Under the pieces are notes generated by a model, which was not told the origin of the DNA, searched no databases, and saw only the letters and a program-made list of their open reading frames with translations. The position numbers and the translations under genes are program-made. A stretch of DNA of 64,000 bases, from positions 62,001-126,000 of the forward strand of contig NZ_SDLT01000016.1 of assembly GCF_004522235.1 (NCBI RefSeq), given 5' to 3'. The number at the start of each line of letters is the position of its first letter. The first letter of the stretch is position 1. Source of the DNA: Amycolatopsis nivea (GTDB lineage: Bacteria; Actinomycetota; Actinomycetes; Mycobacteriales; Pseudonocardiaceae). This document shows positions 36,399 through 46,103 of the stretch, one piece after another.

Positions 36399-37379
36399 TC
36401 ACCGCCCAGCCGTGGCCAGGCTGCAGCGGGACACCGAGTCGGTCAGCTCCGCACGGTCGAGGTTCCGGCCGATGAGGACGAGCTTGCTGACCGGCGGTGC
36501 CGTGCCCCAGTCGCCGGCGTCCGTCAGTTCGTAGATCCGATGCACGCCTTGCAGCACCGTCTTGCGGTCGAAGGCGAGGATTCCCTTGAACCGGTACAGG
36601 TCGTCGCCGCGTTCGGCCAGCAGGGCGGTGAGCCACTGTTCGAACGCGGCGCGGTCCAGGGGGTAGTCGAGTTCGATCGAGACCGATTCGAGCGTCGGGT
36701 CGTGGTGGTGCGATTCGTCTTCGAGCCAGTCCGGGTCGTCGGCGACGGTGCGGTTCAGGTCGAAGGCGTTGATGCCGAGGATGTCGTCCAGGTCGACGCT
36801 GCCGTAGCTGGACGTGAGGATGTCCGCGGTCGCGTTGACCGAGCGGAGCTGCGTGCGCAGTTCCTCGATCTCCGGCTCGGTGACCAGGTCGATCTTGTTG
36901 AGCACGATCCGGTCGGCGAACGCGATCTGGTTGCTCACCTGGCCGCCGACGCCGTCGTGCTCGCCCTCCTCGAGATGGCTGCCGACGTGCCGCGCGTCGA
37001 CGAGCGTCACGATCGCGTCCAGCGCGAACGCCGACGAAACCTCGTCGTCCACGAAGAACGTTTGCGCGACCGGGTTCGGGTCGGCCATGCCGCTGGTCTC
37101 GATGAGAATCCGGTCGAAGCGTTCGCGGCGGCGCAGCAGCGACTGCAGGATTTCGATCAGGTCGGTGCGCGCGGTGCAGCACAGGCAGCAGCCGTTGCTC
37201 ATTTCGATGATCTTCTCGTCGCCGCCGAGCACGAGCGCGTTGTCGATCGGGATTTCGCCGAATTCGTTCTCGATCACCGCGATCCGGTGCCCGTGGTTCG
37301 CGGTGAGGATGTGGTTGACGAGCGTGGTCTTGCCGGAGCCGAGAAAGCCGGTCAGTACGGTCACCGGGATTTTGGCCAT
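36399..37379 (-). CDS. G3E-family GTPase (CobW/ZNG1-like metallochaperone)
   Basis: The 326-residue product has the P-loop [15 protein letters not shown], the metal-binding CxCC motif within [14 protein letters not shown], the switch region ETSGMADP, and NKIDLV for guanine. A His-rich patch (ESHHHDP) near residue 225 and a C-terminal CobW domain follow. Such proteins deliver Zn, Co or Ni to target enzymes with GTP hydrolysis. It is the last gene of the operon with ubiD, 13 bases after it, so it may load a metal into an operon enzyme, for example the amidohydrolase. ATG 37377-37379 follows GGAGGG. Confidence 0.92.
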   Translation of the reverse strand: MAKIPVTVLTGFLGSGKTTLVNHILTANHGHRIAVIENEFGEIPIDNALVLGGDEKIIEMSNGCCLCCTARTDLIEILQSLLRRRERFDRILIETSGMADPNPVAQTFFVDDEVSSAFALDAIVTLVDARHVGSHLEEGEHDGVGGQVSNQIAFADRIVLNKIDLVTEPEIEELRTQLRSVNATADILTSSYGSVDLDDILGINAFDLNRTVADDPDWLEDESHHHDPTLESVSIELDYPLDRAAFEQWLTALLAERGDDLYRFKGILAFDRKTVLQGVHRIYELTDAGDWGTAPPVSKLVLIGRNLDRAELTDSVSRCSLATAGR

Positions 37380-37392
37380 GGTGTTTCCCTCC

Positions 37393-38754
37393 TTAAACGT
37401 TCCCGCCGAGAATCCGGCGAGCGTGCTGACGTGCTTCTTCCGAGACGACAATGCGGTTGCCGTCGAAGTGCGGGCCGCGGGTCGCGTCCAGGCCCATCCG
37501 GGACGTCGTCCCGTCGGAGCCCGAGGACGGGTCGAGCGGCGAGCCGGGCAGACCGTCCACAGTGAACAGGTCCTGGTGGGGCTGGAAATGCGTGGCGAGC
37601 GCCCAGAGGACGTCGCTGTCGCTGGTGACGTCGACGTCCTCGTCCACCGCGATCACGGTCTTGACATACGGGTCCCAGCCGAGCAGGCCGAGCATCACCT
37701 GCCGGGCTTGACCGGGCCGTCGCTGGCGAAGCGCGACGTAGCAATGGAAGTGCGTGCCGGACGTCGGATAGTGCACTGCGGTGACGTCCGGGAAGCGTGC
37801 TTTGAGCTTCTCCGCCATTTCCGATTCCCGTGGCACGCGCGCGAGATTCAGGTGCTCATCGGTGTTGCCGCCGACGACGTCGATGAGCATGGCGTCGGAG
37901 CGGCGCAGGACGGTGTGCACGCGCAGGAGGTTGTTGGTCGAGCGATTCGAGGAATAGCCGGAGAATTCGCCGAACGGGCCCTCGTCCGCGTGCTCGGACG
38001 CGTCGATGGTGCCTTCCAGCACGAAGTCCGACCAGGCCGGGACGCCGATGCCATGCCGTGGGGTACGCACGACTTCGAGTGGCTCGCCAAGCAATCCGCC
38101 GGCTACCGCGCGCTCGTCCACGTCGTAGCCGACCCGCGCGGACGCGGCCAGCATGAACAGCGGATGCCCGCCGAGCACCATCGCGACCGGCATCGGTTCG
38201 CCGCGTTCGGCGTACTTCTGCAGCATCCGCCACAGATCCCCGCGAGAATGGAGACTGGTCGCCAGTTCGGTGCGGGAATGCGGCATCGCCCGGTGGTAGC
38301 TGAGGTTGCCGACGCCGGTGTCCGGATCCTCCGCGACGATGATCCCGCTGGTGACGTAAGGGGAACGGTCGCTGGCGAAGTGCCGCAGCATCGGGATGGT
38401 CGCCAAGTCGACCTCAGAAGTCACCTCATCCAGCACCGGTCCGCTGTCCACCATCCGCGGCGGGACCGCGCGGAGCGCCCGCTGTTGGTAGGCACTGTGC
38501 AAACCGGACGGTCCAGTTTCGAGCATGCGGGCGATCCGCTGCCGCGAAGCGAACATGTTGCTCACCACCGGCACGTCGAGCCCGGTCACCTTCCGGAACA
38601 GCACCATCTCGTGCCGTCCGGCCGCGGCGAGTTCGTAAATCACCCCGGTGACGCCCTCGTCGGCCGGGACCGGGTCGTCGAGGACGAGCACGTCGTCGGG
38701 AAACTCGTGGCGGTACTGATCAACGAAAGCGTGGGGATCTTGCCGGTGGTTCAC
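37393..38754 (-). CDS. UbiD-family (prenyl-FMN dependent) decarboxylase
   Basis: The 453-residue protein belongs to the UbiD family, which reversibly decarboxylates aromatic and heteroaromatic acids with prenylated FMN. The [10 protein letters not shown] segment carries the Glu pair five residues apart known from Fdc1/Aro[13 protein letters not shown] provides the conserved Arg and metal-site residues. ATG overlaps the UbiX stop (ATGA), so cofactor maker and enzyme are co-translated. The substrate is unknown; two nucleobase permeases upstream point to a heterocyclic acid. Confidence 0.93.
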   Translation of the reverse strand: MNHRQDPHAFVDQYRHEFPDDVLVLDDPVPADEGVTGVIYELAAAGRHEMVLFRKVTGLDVPVVSNMFASRQRIARMLETGPSGLHSAYQQRALRAVPPRMVDSGPVLDEVTSEVDLATIPMLRHFASDRSPYVTSGIIVAEDPDTGVGNLSYHRAMPHSRTELATSLHSRGDLWRMLQKYAERGEPMPVAMVLGGHPLFMLAASARVGYDVDERAVAGGLLGEPLEVVRTPRHGIGVPAWSDFVLEGTIDASEHADEGPFGEFSGYSSNRSTNNLLRVHTVLRRSDAMLIDVVGGNTDEHLNLARVPRESEMAEKLKARFPDVTAVHYPTSGTHFHCYVALRQRRPGQARQVMLGLLGWDPYVKTVIAVDEDVDVTSDSDVLWALATHFQPHQDLFTVDGLPGSPLDPSSGSDGTTSRMGLDATRGPHFDGNRIVVSEEARQHARRILGGNV

Positions 38755-39356
38755 CGCGAAACTCCTTGCGAGGCGGGCGGCCCCTGCCAGCGCGCGAACA
38801 GGTCGTGCTCGATGCCGAACTGGTCGAGCACCTTGCCGGTCAGGTGGGCGAGGATGTCCTCAATGGACTCGGGCTGGTGGTAGAAGGCGGGCATCGGCGG
38901 CAGCACGGTCGCGCCCGCCTCGGTCACCGCCACCAGATTGCGCAGGTGCACGAGGCTCAACGGGGTTTCCCTGGCGACGAGCACGAGCGGACGGCGTTCT
39001 TTCAGGGTGACGTCGGCGGCGCGGACGAGCAGGTCGTCGCTGTAGCCGTGCGCGATCCCGGCGACGGTTTTCATCGAGCACGGCACGACGACCATGCCCA
39101 TGGTGCGAAAGGAACCGGACGCGATCGACGCGGCGATGTCCCCGCGCGCGTGGCGGACGTCGGCGAGGTCGGCGACCTCGGCGGGCGGCATCCCGGTTTC
39201 CAGTTCGACGGTGCGGTGCGCGGCTCGCGACATGACCAGATGCGTTTCCACCGTGCCGAGCTTGCGCAGCGCGGTCAGCAGGTGGACAGCCAGGTGCGGG
39301 CCGCTGGCCCCGGTGATGCCGACGATCAGCCGGGGCCGCTGCGGTTCGGTGCCCAT
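38751..39356 (-). CDS. ubiX: Flavin prenyltransferase UbiX
   Basis: UbiX joins dimethylallyl phosphate to FMN, making the cofactor for UbiD enzymes. The 201-residue product has the FMN-binding GITGASGPHLAVHLL (residues 13-27), VVPCSMKTVAGIAHGYSDDLLVRAADV and LVARETPLSLVHLRNL. The gene overlaps the decarboxylase start by four bases and starts nine bases after the permease stop. Confidence 0.95.
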   Translation of the reverse strand: MGTEPQRPRLIVGITGASGPHLAVHLLTALRKLGTVETHLVMSRAAHRTVELETGMPPAEVADLADVRHARGDIAASIASGSFRTMGMVVVPCSMKTVAGIAHGYSDDLLVRAADVTLKERRPLVLVARETPLSLVHLRNLVAVTEAGATVLPPMPAFYHQPESIEDILAHLTGKVLDQFGIEHDLFARWQGPPASQGVSR

Positions 39357-39365
39357 GACGTCCTT

Positions 39366-40727
39366 TCAGGACTGGGAAAGTTTCGCGGCGGGTTCTCGGT
39401 GCACGAGCGGCTCTGCTGGCCGCCGTTTCCGAGCAGCGAAGAAAAGCAGATTCAGCAGCACCGCCAGCACGGTTCCGGTGGCCACGCCGCTCTTGAGGAA
39501 AACCTGTGCGGCGAAGGGAAACTGCTTGTAGAAGTCCGGCGCTCCGGCCGGGATGAGGCCCACGCCGAGCGACAGCATGACGATCACCAGGTTGCCGGTC
39601 TGGTTGAAGTCCACTCGGGACAGCAGCTGGATGCCGGACACGGTGAGCGCGGCGAACGTGGCGACCGCGGCCGCGCCGATCACCGGCTGCGGGATCGCCG
39701 CGATCACCCGGCCGACCGGTTGCACCACGCCGAAAACGACGAGGATCATGCCGCCGACCGCGACCGGGTACCGGCTGCGCACCTTGGTCAGCGCGACGAG
39801 CCCGATGTTCTGGCCGAAGGTGGTGTAGGCGAAACCGTTGAACACGCCGCTGAGCGCGGTGAGCAGCCCGTCCACCCGCAGCAGGTTCGCGACGTCGCGC
39901 GGCCCGACCTTCTTGCCGACCACCTGCCCGACGGCGAGCCCCTGTCCGGACGCCTCGACCATCAGCACGAAAACGATCACCAGGAACAGCAGAATCGACG
40001 GGATGTCGAAATGCAACGCTCCGTAGTGCAGTGGTTTCAGCAATCCGAAAACGGGACCGTCGGCGACCCCGGCGAGACTGCCCAGTCCGGTCAGCCAGCC
40101 GACGATCGCGCCGACGGTCAGCGCGATCAGCATCGCCAACTGGCCGAGCAGACCGCGGAACACCCGGTAGAACACCGCGATCAGCGCGAGCGTGAACCCG
40201 GCGAGCGCGAGATTCGCGGGCGCGCCGTAATTGTGCGCGGACGGAGTGGAACCGGCGATGAGTTTCAGCCCGACCGGGATCAGCGTCAGCCCGATCAGCG
40301 TGATGACGGTTCCGGTGACGACCTCCGGGAACAGCTTGAGCAGTTTGCTGAACAACGGCGCGATCAGCACCCAGAGCACGCCGACCACGAGCAGCGAGCC
40401 ATACACTGTGGACAGCCCCTGGGTGCTGCCGATCAGCACCATCGGGACGATGCCGTTGGACGCGGCCCCGACGACGAGCGGCATCCGGATGCCGAATTTC
40501 CAGACGCCGAACGCCTGCAGCATGGTGCCGATCCCGGCGAGCACCAGGTCGACGCTGACCAGGTCGGCGATCTGCGACTGCGGAAGCCCGAGCCCGGCGC
40601 CGACCACGATCGGCACCACGACGACGCCGGCGTACATCACGAGCACGTGCTGCAAACCCAGCAGCACCAGCGGACCGAACCGGGGACGTTCGTCCACCGG
40701 GGACGGGGGAGACGGGTGACTGGCCAT
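39366..40727 (-). CDS. NCS2 nucleobase:cation symporter (xanthine/uracil permease type) A
   Basis: The 453-residue protein has about 13-14 membrane segments and NCS2 hallmarks: LLGLQHVLVMYAGVVVVPI at TM1 and VEASGQGLAVGQVVGKKV at TM8. FGQNIGLVALTKVRSR is the NxGxxxxT-like signature of this family. Family members import xanthine, urate, uracil or related bases. ATG 40725-40727. It lies in the operon just before ubiX. A second NCS2 gene lies 208 bases upstream; the two are clearly related but far from identical. Confidence 0.94.
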   Translation of the reverse strand: MASHPSPPSPVDERPRFGPLVLLGLQHVLVMYAGVVVVPIVVGAGLGLPQSQIADLVSVDLVLAGIGTMLQAFGVWKFGIRMPLVVGAASNGIVPMVLIGSTQGLSTVYGSLLVVGVLWVLIAPLFSKLLKLFPEVVTGTVITLIGLTLIPVGLKLIAGSTPSAHNYGAPANLALAGFTLALIAVFYRVFRGLLGQLAMLIALTVGAIVGWLTGLGSLAGVADGPVFGLLKPLHYGALHFDIPSILLFLVIVFVLMVEASGQGLAVGQVVGKKVGPRDVANLLRVDGLLTALSGVFNGFAYTTFGQNIGLVALTKVRSRYPVAVGGMILVVFGVVQPVGRVIAAIPQPVIGAAAVATFAALTVSGIQLLSRVDFNQTGNLVIVMLSLGVGLIPAGAPDFYKQFPFAAQVFLKSGVATGTVLAVLLNLLFFAARKRRPAEPLVHREPAAKLSQS

Positions 40728-40935
40728 GATTCCCTCACCTCGTTGGGCCGGCGGGGCCGGGAAACGGCCGGGCCGGGCGGATCGCGGGGCGTCGCCGGAG
40801 CCGGACGGGCTGCCGGCGGCGAGGACCCCCGGCCGCGCGCGAACCTGCCGCCGCACCTACGGGGTTATGGAATGAGCGAGGTTTTTCCTTCCCTGCAAGG
40901 AGTTTCGACTATGGTGCATCGGAAGCCGCCGAGGG

Positions 40936-42291
40936 TCAATACCCGGGCGCGGCTTCCGTTCCGGTGCGCGGAGCCCGTTCGCGGCGGTTGAGCACGAGGT
41001 TCAGCAGGAACGCCGCGATGCCGCCGGCGGCGATGCCGCTCGTCAGTACCGTCTGCACCACAACGGGCAGATGTTGGTAAAACTCTGGCGCGCCGACCGG
41101 CAAAAGGCCGAAGCCGAACGAGATGGCGACGATCAGGATATTGCGGCCGTTGCTGAGGTCCGCCTGGCTCATGATGCGCAGCCCGACCGCCCCGACGGTG
41201 CCGAACATGACCACGCCGACGCCGCCGAGCACCGGTCCCGGCAGCGACGCGACGGCCGCGCCGAGCTTCGGCACCAGGCTCATGAGCACCAGCACCGCGC
41301 CCGCGGTCGCGACAACGAACCGGCTCATCACGCGGGTGATGCTGACCAGCCCGACGTTCTCGCCGAAGGTGACGACGGTGAACGAGCCGAACACGCCGGC
41401 GAACGCGGTGCCGAGCCCGTCCGCGCGCAGTGCCCGGGAAATCTCGGGCGGACCGACGTCGCGGCCGACGATCTGCCCGATGGCGAGCGTGTCGCCGGTC
41501 GATTCCACCATGTTCACCAATTGCACGATGATCATGGGCAGCAAGGCGGACAACGCGAACGTCGGCATGCCGAATTCGAACGGCTTCACCACGCCGAACC
41601 AGTCCGCCTGCCCGACCGAACTGAAGTCCGCCATGCCGAGCGGAACCGCGACGAGGGTGCCGACCGCCAGCGCGATCAGGATCGCGAAGCGGCGCACCGC
41701 GGGCGGGGCGAACCGTTCCAAGCAGACAGTCAGCACGATGATGCCCAGGCCGAGAATCAGCCGTCCGGCCGAACCGTGGTCGGCCGCGTTCGGGTTCGAC
41801 CCGGCGATCAGCGTCGCGGTGGAGGGCAGCAGCGAGAATCCGATGATCGCGATGATCGTCCCGGTCACGATCGGCGGGAAGAACCGGATCAGCTTGCTGA
41901 ACCACGGCGCGACCAGCCAGGTCAGCAGCCCGGCGACGATCGTCGCGCCGAAGACCGCGGGCAGCCCGGCCTCCTTGCCGACGATGATCGCCGGGGTGAT
42001 GCCGGTGAAGGTCGAGCCCATCACGATCGGCAGCCGGACCCCGACGTTGCCGATCCCGAGCGTCTGCAGCAGCGTCGCGATGCCGCTGACCAGCACGTTC
42101 GCCGTGATGAGCGTGGCGATCTGCGCGGTGGACAGGCCGACGCCGAGCCCGATCAGCAGCGGGACGGTGACCATTCCGGAGTAGGCGACCAGCAGGTGCT
42201 GGATGCCGAGGGGGAGCATCTGCCGGAACCGGGGGACGGTGTCGACCGCGTCGCGGGTTTCGGCTCGGGTGGTGCGCGGACGGAATCGCAT
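40936..42291 (-). CDS. NCS2 nucleobase:cation symporter B
   Basis: This 451-residue paralogue of the next gene shares LPLGIQHLLVAYSGMVTVPLL, VESTGDTLAIGQIVGRDVG and FGENVGLVSITRV. In place of Gln in the signature (FGQNIG in copy A) it has Glu (FGENVG), so substrate preference probably differs. ATG 42289-42291 follows GAGGAA. It follows the amidohydrolase gene by 35 bases. Together the two permeases suggest import of more than one base, or import plus exchange. Confidence 0.94.
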   Translation of the reverse strand: MRFRPRTTRAETRDAVDTVPRFRQMLPLGIQHLLVAYSGMVTVPLLIGLGVGLSTAQIATLITANVLVSGIATLLQTLGIGNVGVRLPIVMGSTFTGITPAIIVGKEAGLPAVFGATIVAGLLTWLVAPWFSKLIRFFPPIVTGTIIAIIGFSLLPSTATLIAGSNPNAADHGSAGRLILGLGIIVLTVCLERFAPPAVRRFAILIALAVGTLVAVPLGMADFSSVGQADWFGVVKPFEFGMPTFALSALLPMIIVQLVNMVESTGDTLAIGQIVGRDVGPPEISRALRADGLGTAFAGVFGSFTVVTFGENVGLVSITRVMSRFVVATAGAVLVLMSLVPKLGAAVASLPGPVLGGVGVVMFGTVGAVGLRIMSQADLSNGRNILIVAISFGFGLLPVGAPEFYQHLPVVVQTVLTSGIAAGGIAAFLLNLVLNRRERAPRTGTEAAPGY

Positions 42292-42326
42292 GGTTTCCTC
42301 CACAGCGGGGAAGGGGGGAGCGCGGA

Positions 42327-43733
42327 TCACCGCGCCCAGGGAGTGAGCAGTCCGCCCATGCCGCTGCGTTCCAGCAGCCGGGCCGCGTGCCGTTCCGCCT
42401 CGTCGGCGGCGGCCGCTTCGTCGACGCGGACGCACTGTCCGGCGCGGTAGACGATCTCGCCGCCCACGATCGTCAGCTCCACATCGGACCCGCGGGCGGA
42501 GTAGACGAGGGCGGCGACAGCCCGGTGCACCGGGCGCACGTGCGGACGGTCGAGCGCGGTCACGATGACGTCGGCGAGTTTGCCCTCGCTCAACACTCCC
42601 GCGTCGATTCCGGCGTAACGGGCCCCCTCGCGGGTGGCCATTTCCAGCGCGTCCTCGGCCCGCAGCGCGGTCGGGTCCAAAGTGGCCGTTCGCTGGCCGA
42701 AGACGCTGAGTTTCATCGCCTCGAAAAGATCTTGCCGATGGCCGCAGCTGGGACCGTCGGTGCCGAGCGCGACCGGGACGTGCTGTTTCCGCATGTTCGC
42801 GATCTGCGCGGTGCCGGACGCGAGATAGCCGTTGGACGCCGGGTTGTGCGAAACTCCCGCGCCCGCCGCCGCGACCTGCTCGATTTCGGCTTCGTCGAGC
42901 CAAATCGCGTGCGCGAGCGTGGCCCGTTCGTCGAGCAGGCCTTCCTTCGCGAGCCACTCGACCGGCCGCACCCCGTGGGTTTCGAGGTAGCTGACCGGAT
43001 CGGTTTTGCTCTCGCAGCAATGGGTGTGCCAGCGAGTGCCGTATTCCCGGGCGAGTTCGACCGTCTGGCGGACGAGTTTTTGCTCCACGTAACAGAGGTT
43101 GAGCGCGGCGGGCCAGACGGAGACCTTCGAACTCGACGGCCGGTGCTGCATCGCCTCGCGGGTGATCGCGAATTCGTCCTCGCTCGAGTAGCGGAACAGT
43201 TCGATCGGCTGGCCGCGACGGTCGGCGATTTCGGTGCGCTCGCCCAGCATTCCGCGGGCGACCGCGCCGCGAAGCCCGGCTTCCTCGATGACGTCCGCGA
43301 CGGCGAGCGTCGTTTCAAGATCGCTTGGCGCGTAATGGTTGTCGATCACCGTCGTGATGCCGGCGCGCAACGCTTCGACCGCACCGAGCCGTGCCCCGGC
43401 CACTGCTTCCGGCCCGGTGATCGCGATCGAATACGGCCACATGAATTCGCACAGCCACGGCACGATCGACATGCCTTCGCCGAGCCCTCGGGCGAGTGCT
43501 TGGTAGAGGTGGTTGTGCCCGTCCACCAGGCCGGGGAGCACAGCTTTGCCGCGGCAGTCGACGATTTCGGCGGCGCGCCAGCGTTCGGTGCCAGGCCCTT
43601 CGCCGACGCCGGCGATCCGGTTGCCGATGATCGCGACGTGGCCCGTCTGATGGACAGTGCGCTGGTCGTCGACGGTCACCACGGTGCCGCCGGTCAGCAG
43701 GAGATCGCAGGGTTCCGGTTCCGCAGCCGACAT
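42327..43733 (-). CDS. Cyclic amidohydrolase, deaminase-like (SsnA / 8-oxoguanine deaminase type)
   Basis: The 468-residue protein is a subtype-III amidohydrolase: LPGLVDGHNHLYQALARGL (HxH), TRWHTHCCESK, LAHAIWLDEAEI, SHNPASNGYLASG and LGTDGPSCGHRQDLFEAMK with the metal-binding Asp. Related enzymes deaminate 8-oxoguanine, isoxanthopterin, cytosine analogues or s-triazines, or hydrolyse halo-triazines. Neighbouring nucleobase permeases make a purine- or pterin-like substrate plausible. The ATG at 43731-43733 opens the six-gene minus-strand operon. Confidence 0.9.
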   Translation of the reverse strand: MSAAEPEPCDLLLTGGTVVTVDDQRTVHQTGHVAIIGNRIAGVGEGPGTERWRAAEIVDCRGKAVLPGLVDGHNHLYQALARGLGEGMSIVPWLCEFMWPYSIAITGPEAVAGARLGAVEALRAGITTVIDNHYAPSDLETTLAVADVIEEAGLRGAVARGMLGERTEIADRRGQPIELFRYSSEDEFAITREAMQHRPSSSKVSVWPAALNLCYVEQKLVRQTVELAREYGTRWHTHCCESKTDPVSYLETHGVRPVEWLAKEGLLDERATLAHAIWLDEAEIEQVAAAGAGVSHNPASNGYLASGTAQIANMRKQHVPVALGTDGPSCGHRQDLFEAMKLSVFGQRTATLDPTALRAEDALEMATREGARYAGIDAGVLSEGKLADVIVTALDRPHVRPVHRAVAALVYSARGSDVELTIVGGEIVYRAGQCVRVDEAAAADEAERHAARLLERSGMGGLLTPWAR

Positions 43734-43910
43734 CGGGCCGCCCTTCCCCGGGCGGGGTCGGACCCGGCCCGGCGGTCGTCTCCAGCGCGCGGCTGGAGGC
43801 AGTTGGCCGAACGGTTGGCCCGAAACGGGAGGTCACCGGCGCCCGGCAGCGCCGCCGGGTCGTTCAATGCAAAGCCCTCCCGGGACCGGTGTCAAGAGGG
43901 GAGTCCGGAA

Positions 43911-43927
43911 AAGTCTTGCCGCGCAAG
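43911..43927. promoter_or_regulatory. Inverted repeat, with a half copy near the amidohydrolase-2 start
   Basis: CTTGC (43915-43919) and GCAAG (43923-43927) form a perfect inverted repeat. AAGTCTTGC (43911-43919) recurs at 44050-44058, directly before the ribosome site of the plus-strand gene. A repressor site pair is possible. Confidence 0.35.
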
Positions 43928-43939
43928 GCATTCGGCGAT

Positions 43940-43952
43940 CATGTGTTGACAC
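43940..43952. promoter_or_regulatory. Candidate LacI operator 1
   Basis: CATGTGTTGACAC matches 10 of 13 positions of CACGTGTTGAATC at 46121-46133, which sits over the promoter next to the LacI gene. The shared site suggests both transcription units answer to the same regulator. Found by eye only. Confidence 0.35.
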
Positions 43953-44073
43953 CGGGCGGCGGAGGTGCTGCACTCGGTTGCGCCGGAGCGCGGATCGCGC
44001 TTCCGGGTCCCGTAGGTGCGGTGAAGCGCGGCCGGGGAGTCCTTTACTCAAGTCTTGCGTAAGGAGACATCCG

Positions 44074-45057
44074 GTGATTATCGATACCCATGTCCATCCG
44101 ACGAATCTCGTCGACGAAGCCTGGCGGCACACCGGAACCCCGTTCACCGGCGAGCGCACGCTGGAAATGATGGACGGTCCATTCTGGATCAACGGCAAGC
44201 CGCGGCGCGTGGACGTCAGCTGCATCATGCCGCCGCCGGGGAACACGACCTGGCGCGAGGGCAACAAAACCGGCCGCGAGGGCATCCGCGAATACCAGGC
44301 GTACGTGACCTCGCTGGTGCAGCAGTACCCGGACCGGTTCGTCGGCAACTTCATGTACAACCCGCGTTTCGGCCCGGAAAACGGCGCGGCGGAGCTGGCC
44401 TTCCACGTGAAGGAATACGGCTACAAGATGCTGAAGCTGCACGCCAACATGCATTCCTACCGCCCGGACCGGGCGCTGGACTGGCTGCGGCCGGTGATGC
44501 GGGTGTGCGACGAACTCGGCGTGATCGTGCTGATCCACACCGGGGACGGGCCGTACTCGATCCCGACGCAGTTCTACCCGATCATCCGCGAGTTCCCGAA
44601 CGTCACGTTCATTCTCGGCCATTTCGGCATCCAGACCGGCGGCGTCTACTGTTTCGAGGCGTTCTGGATGATCCAGGACTCCCCGAACGTGATCGGCGAA
44701 TCGGGCTGGCTGCTGCAGTCGCGGATCGTCGAATTCGCCAAGGAGATGAAGAAGAGCGACCTGGTCTTCGGCACCGATTCGCCGCCGAACGAGCCGGGCA
44801 TGTGGGCGCGCGAGCTGGAAGTGTTGTGCCACCAGCCGCCGCAGGGCCTGAACCTGTCCGAGGACGACCTGGAGGGCTACCTCGGCAACAACATGGCCAA
44901 GCTGCTCGGCCTCGCGCCGACGCCGCCGCCGAAGGACAAGGCGGAAGCCGAGGCGTATTTGCGCGGCGACATTCCGCAGGCTTCCGCGGCGAATACGCAC
45001 GCGTCGCATTATCTCGGCTACACGCCTTCGGCGTGGGCAGAGGCCGCTAACTCCTGA
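44074..45057 (+). CDS. Amidohydrolase-2 family protein (possible decarboxylase/hydrolase)
   Basis: The 327-residue TIM-barrel protein has the family's N-terminal DTHVHPTN (HxH), KLHANMHSYRPDRALDW, IHTGDGPYS, ILGHFGI and a late FGTDSPPNEP with the metal Asp. The ACMSD/gamma-resorcylate-decarboxylase/4-oxalomesaconate-hydratase family acts by non-oxidative decarboxylation or hydrolysis. GTG 44074-44076 follows AAGGAGA. It is divergent from the amidohydrolase/permease operon and convergent with lacI, and sits within the same catabolic region. Confidence 0.87.
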   Translation: MIIDTHVHPTNLVDEAWRHTGTPFTGERTLEMMDGPFWINGKPRRVDVSCIMPPPGNTTWREGNKTGREGIREYQAYVTSLVQQYPDRFVGNFMYNPRFGPENGAAELAFHVKEYGYKMLKLHANMHSYRPDRALDWLRPVMRVCDELGVIVLIHTGDGPYSIPTQFYPIIREFPNVTFILGHFGIQTGGVYCFEAFWMIQDSPNVIGESGWLLQSRIVEFAKEMKKSDLVFGTDSPPNEPGMWARELEVLCHQPPQGLNLSEDDLEGYLGNNMAKLLGLAPTPPPKDKAEAEAYLRGDIPQASAANTHASHYLGYTPSAWAEAANS

Positions 45058-45082
45058 TTCCGTTGGCGCGCCGGCTGCGGGG

Positions 45083-46078
45083 TCAGTCGCACCCGCAGCT
45101 GGCGCGCGCGGTCAGATGGACGTCGAGGACGCGGTCGTCCGGCTGGGTGTTTTCGCGGAGCTGGTCCAGAGTGGACACCGCGGCGTCGGCGAAATCGTCG
45201 AAGGAATGCCCGGCGGTGGACAGCGCGGGCCAGCTGTGCGCGGCGGCGTCAGTCCCGCCGAAACCGATCACCGCAAGGTCTTTCGGCACGCTCAAGCCAA
45301 GTTCCGCTGCGACTGTGAGCGTGTCGAGCGCCAGCCCGTCCGCTGTCGCCATGATCGCGCGCGGCCGCTCCGGCGACTGCAACCACCGCCGGATATCGGC
45401 TCGCGCGGCATGCCGGTCGAGTCCGGTGCGGACGACGTTGCCCGCGCTCCGCTTCGCCGCCCGCATCGCCTCCGTCCAGCCTCGGGCGCGATCGGCCACC
45501 GGCCCGGACCGTGCGGTTCCGGTGAGGCAGCCGATCTCGCGGTAACCGTGCCCGAGCAGGTGCTCGGTGGTCAACCGGCCGCCCGCCTTGTTGTCCAGCA
45601 CGACGGACGGCGCGGCAGTGCCGGCCGGGGCGTGGTGGTGCAGGTAGACGACCGGAACGTCCAAAGTGGAGTGGGTGGCGGCCGCTCCGGCGATCTCCGC
45701 GCGGACGAGCAGCAGGCCGTCCACGCGCATGTTGGCCAGCGATTCGGCGTACCGCAGCTCCTGTTCCCGGGAGAACGCCGAATTCCCGAGCAGGACAAGC
45801 GATCCGCGAGCGAACGCGGCCCGCTCGACCGCGTGGGTGAGCTGGGTGAAGTAGCCCTCGCTGCTGTCCGGCACGACCAGCCCGAGCACATTGCTGCGCG
45901 TGGACCGCAACGCCCGCGCGACGAGGTTCGGCCGGTACCCGAGCTCGGCGATCGCCTGCTCGACCCGCGCTCGCGTGGCGGGCGCGACCGGACGCGGGCC
46001 GTTGTTGAGCACGTAACTGACCACGGCCGGCGAGGTGCCCGCCAGCCGTGCGACATCGTCCCGGGTGACCCGCTGCAT
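45083..46078 (-). CDS. LacI-family transcriptional regulator
   Basis: The 331-residue protein has the LacI headpiece (VTRDDVARLAGTSPAVVSYVLN, residues 4-25), the hinge helix AIAELGYRPNLVARAL and a periplasmic-binding-type core (VLGLVVPDSSEGYFTQL; AVIGFGGTDAAA). The C-terminus is Cys-containing (SCGCD). It is divergent from the molybdenum hydroxylase operon with 82 bases between, where a promoter overlapped by a CACGTG-centred site lies. It is the best candidate regulator of the region. Confidence 0.93.
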   Translation of the reverse strand: MQRVTRDDVARLAGTSPAVVSYVLNNGPRPVAPATRARVEQAIAELGYRPNLVARALRSTRSNVLGLVVPDSSEGYFTQLTHAVERAAFARGSLVLLGNSAFSREQELRYAESLANMRVDGLLLVRAEIAGAAATHSTLDVPVVYLHHHAPAGTAAPSVVLDNKAGGRLTTEHLLGHGYREIGCLTGTARSGPVADRARGWTEAMRAAKRSAGNVVRTGLDRHAARADIRRWLQSPERPRAIMATADGLALDTLTVAAELGLSVPKDLAVIGFGGTDAAAHSWPALSTAGHSFDDFADAAVSTLDQLRENTQPDDRVLDVHLTARASCGCD

Positions 46079-46103
46079 GCGCCAGACGATACCCGAAGAG
46101 CCG

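Larger units (their letters stand above)
43734..44073. other. Divergent promoter region of the two amidohydrolase genes
   Basis: This 340-base gap has no supported gene. It contains a CTTGC-CGC-GCAAG inverted repeat and a repeated AAGTCTTGC. It also contains a site resembling the one over the molybdenum-hydroxylase promoter (positions 43940-43952 against 46121-46133). It should carry both promoters. Confidence 0.6.

Noticed and set aside
40911-40991. 26-residue plus-strand ORF with a good AAGGAG site between the permeases
   Set aside because: It runs antisense into the end of permease B, nothing on its strand follows closely, and the Arg/Pro-rich peptide has no known counterpart. The ribosome-site match may be chance.
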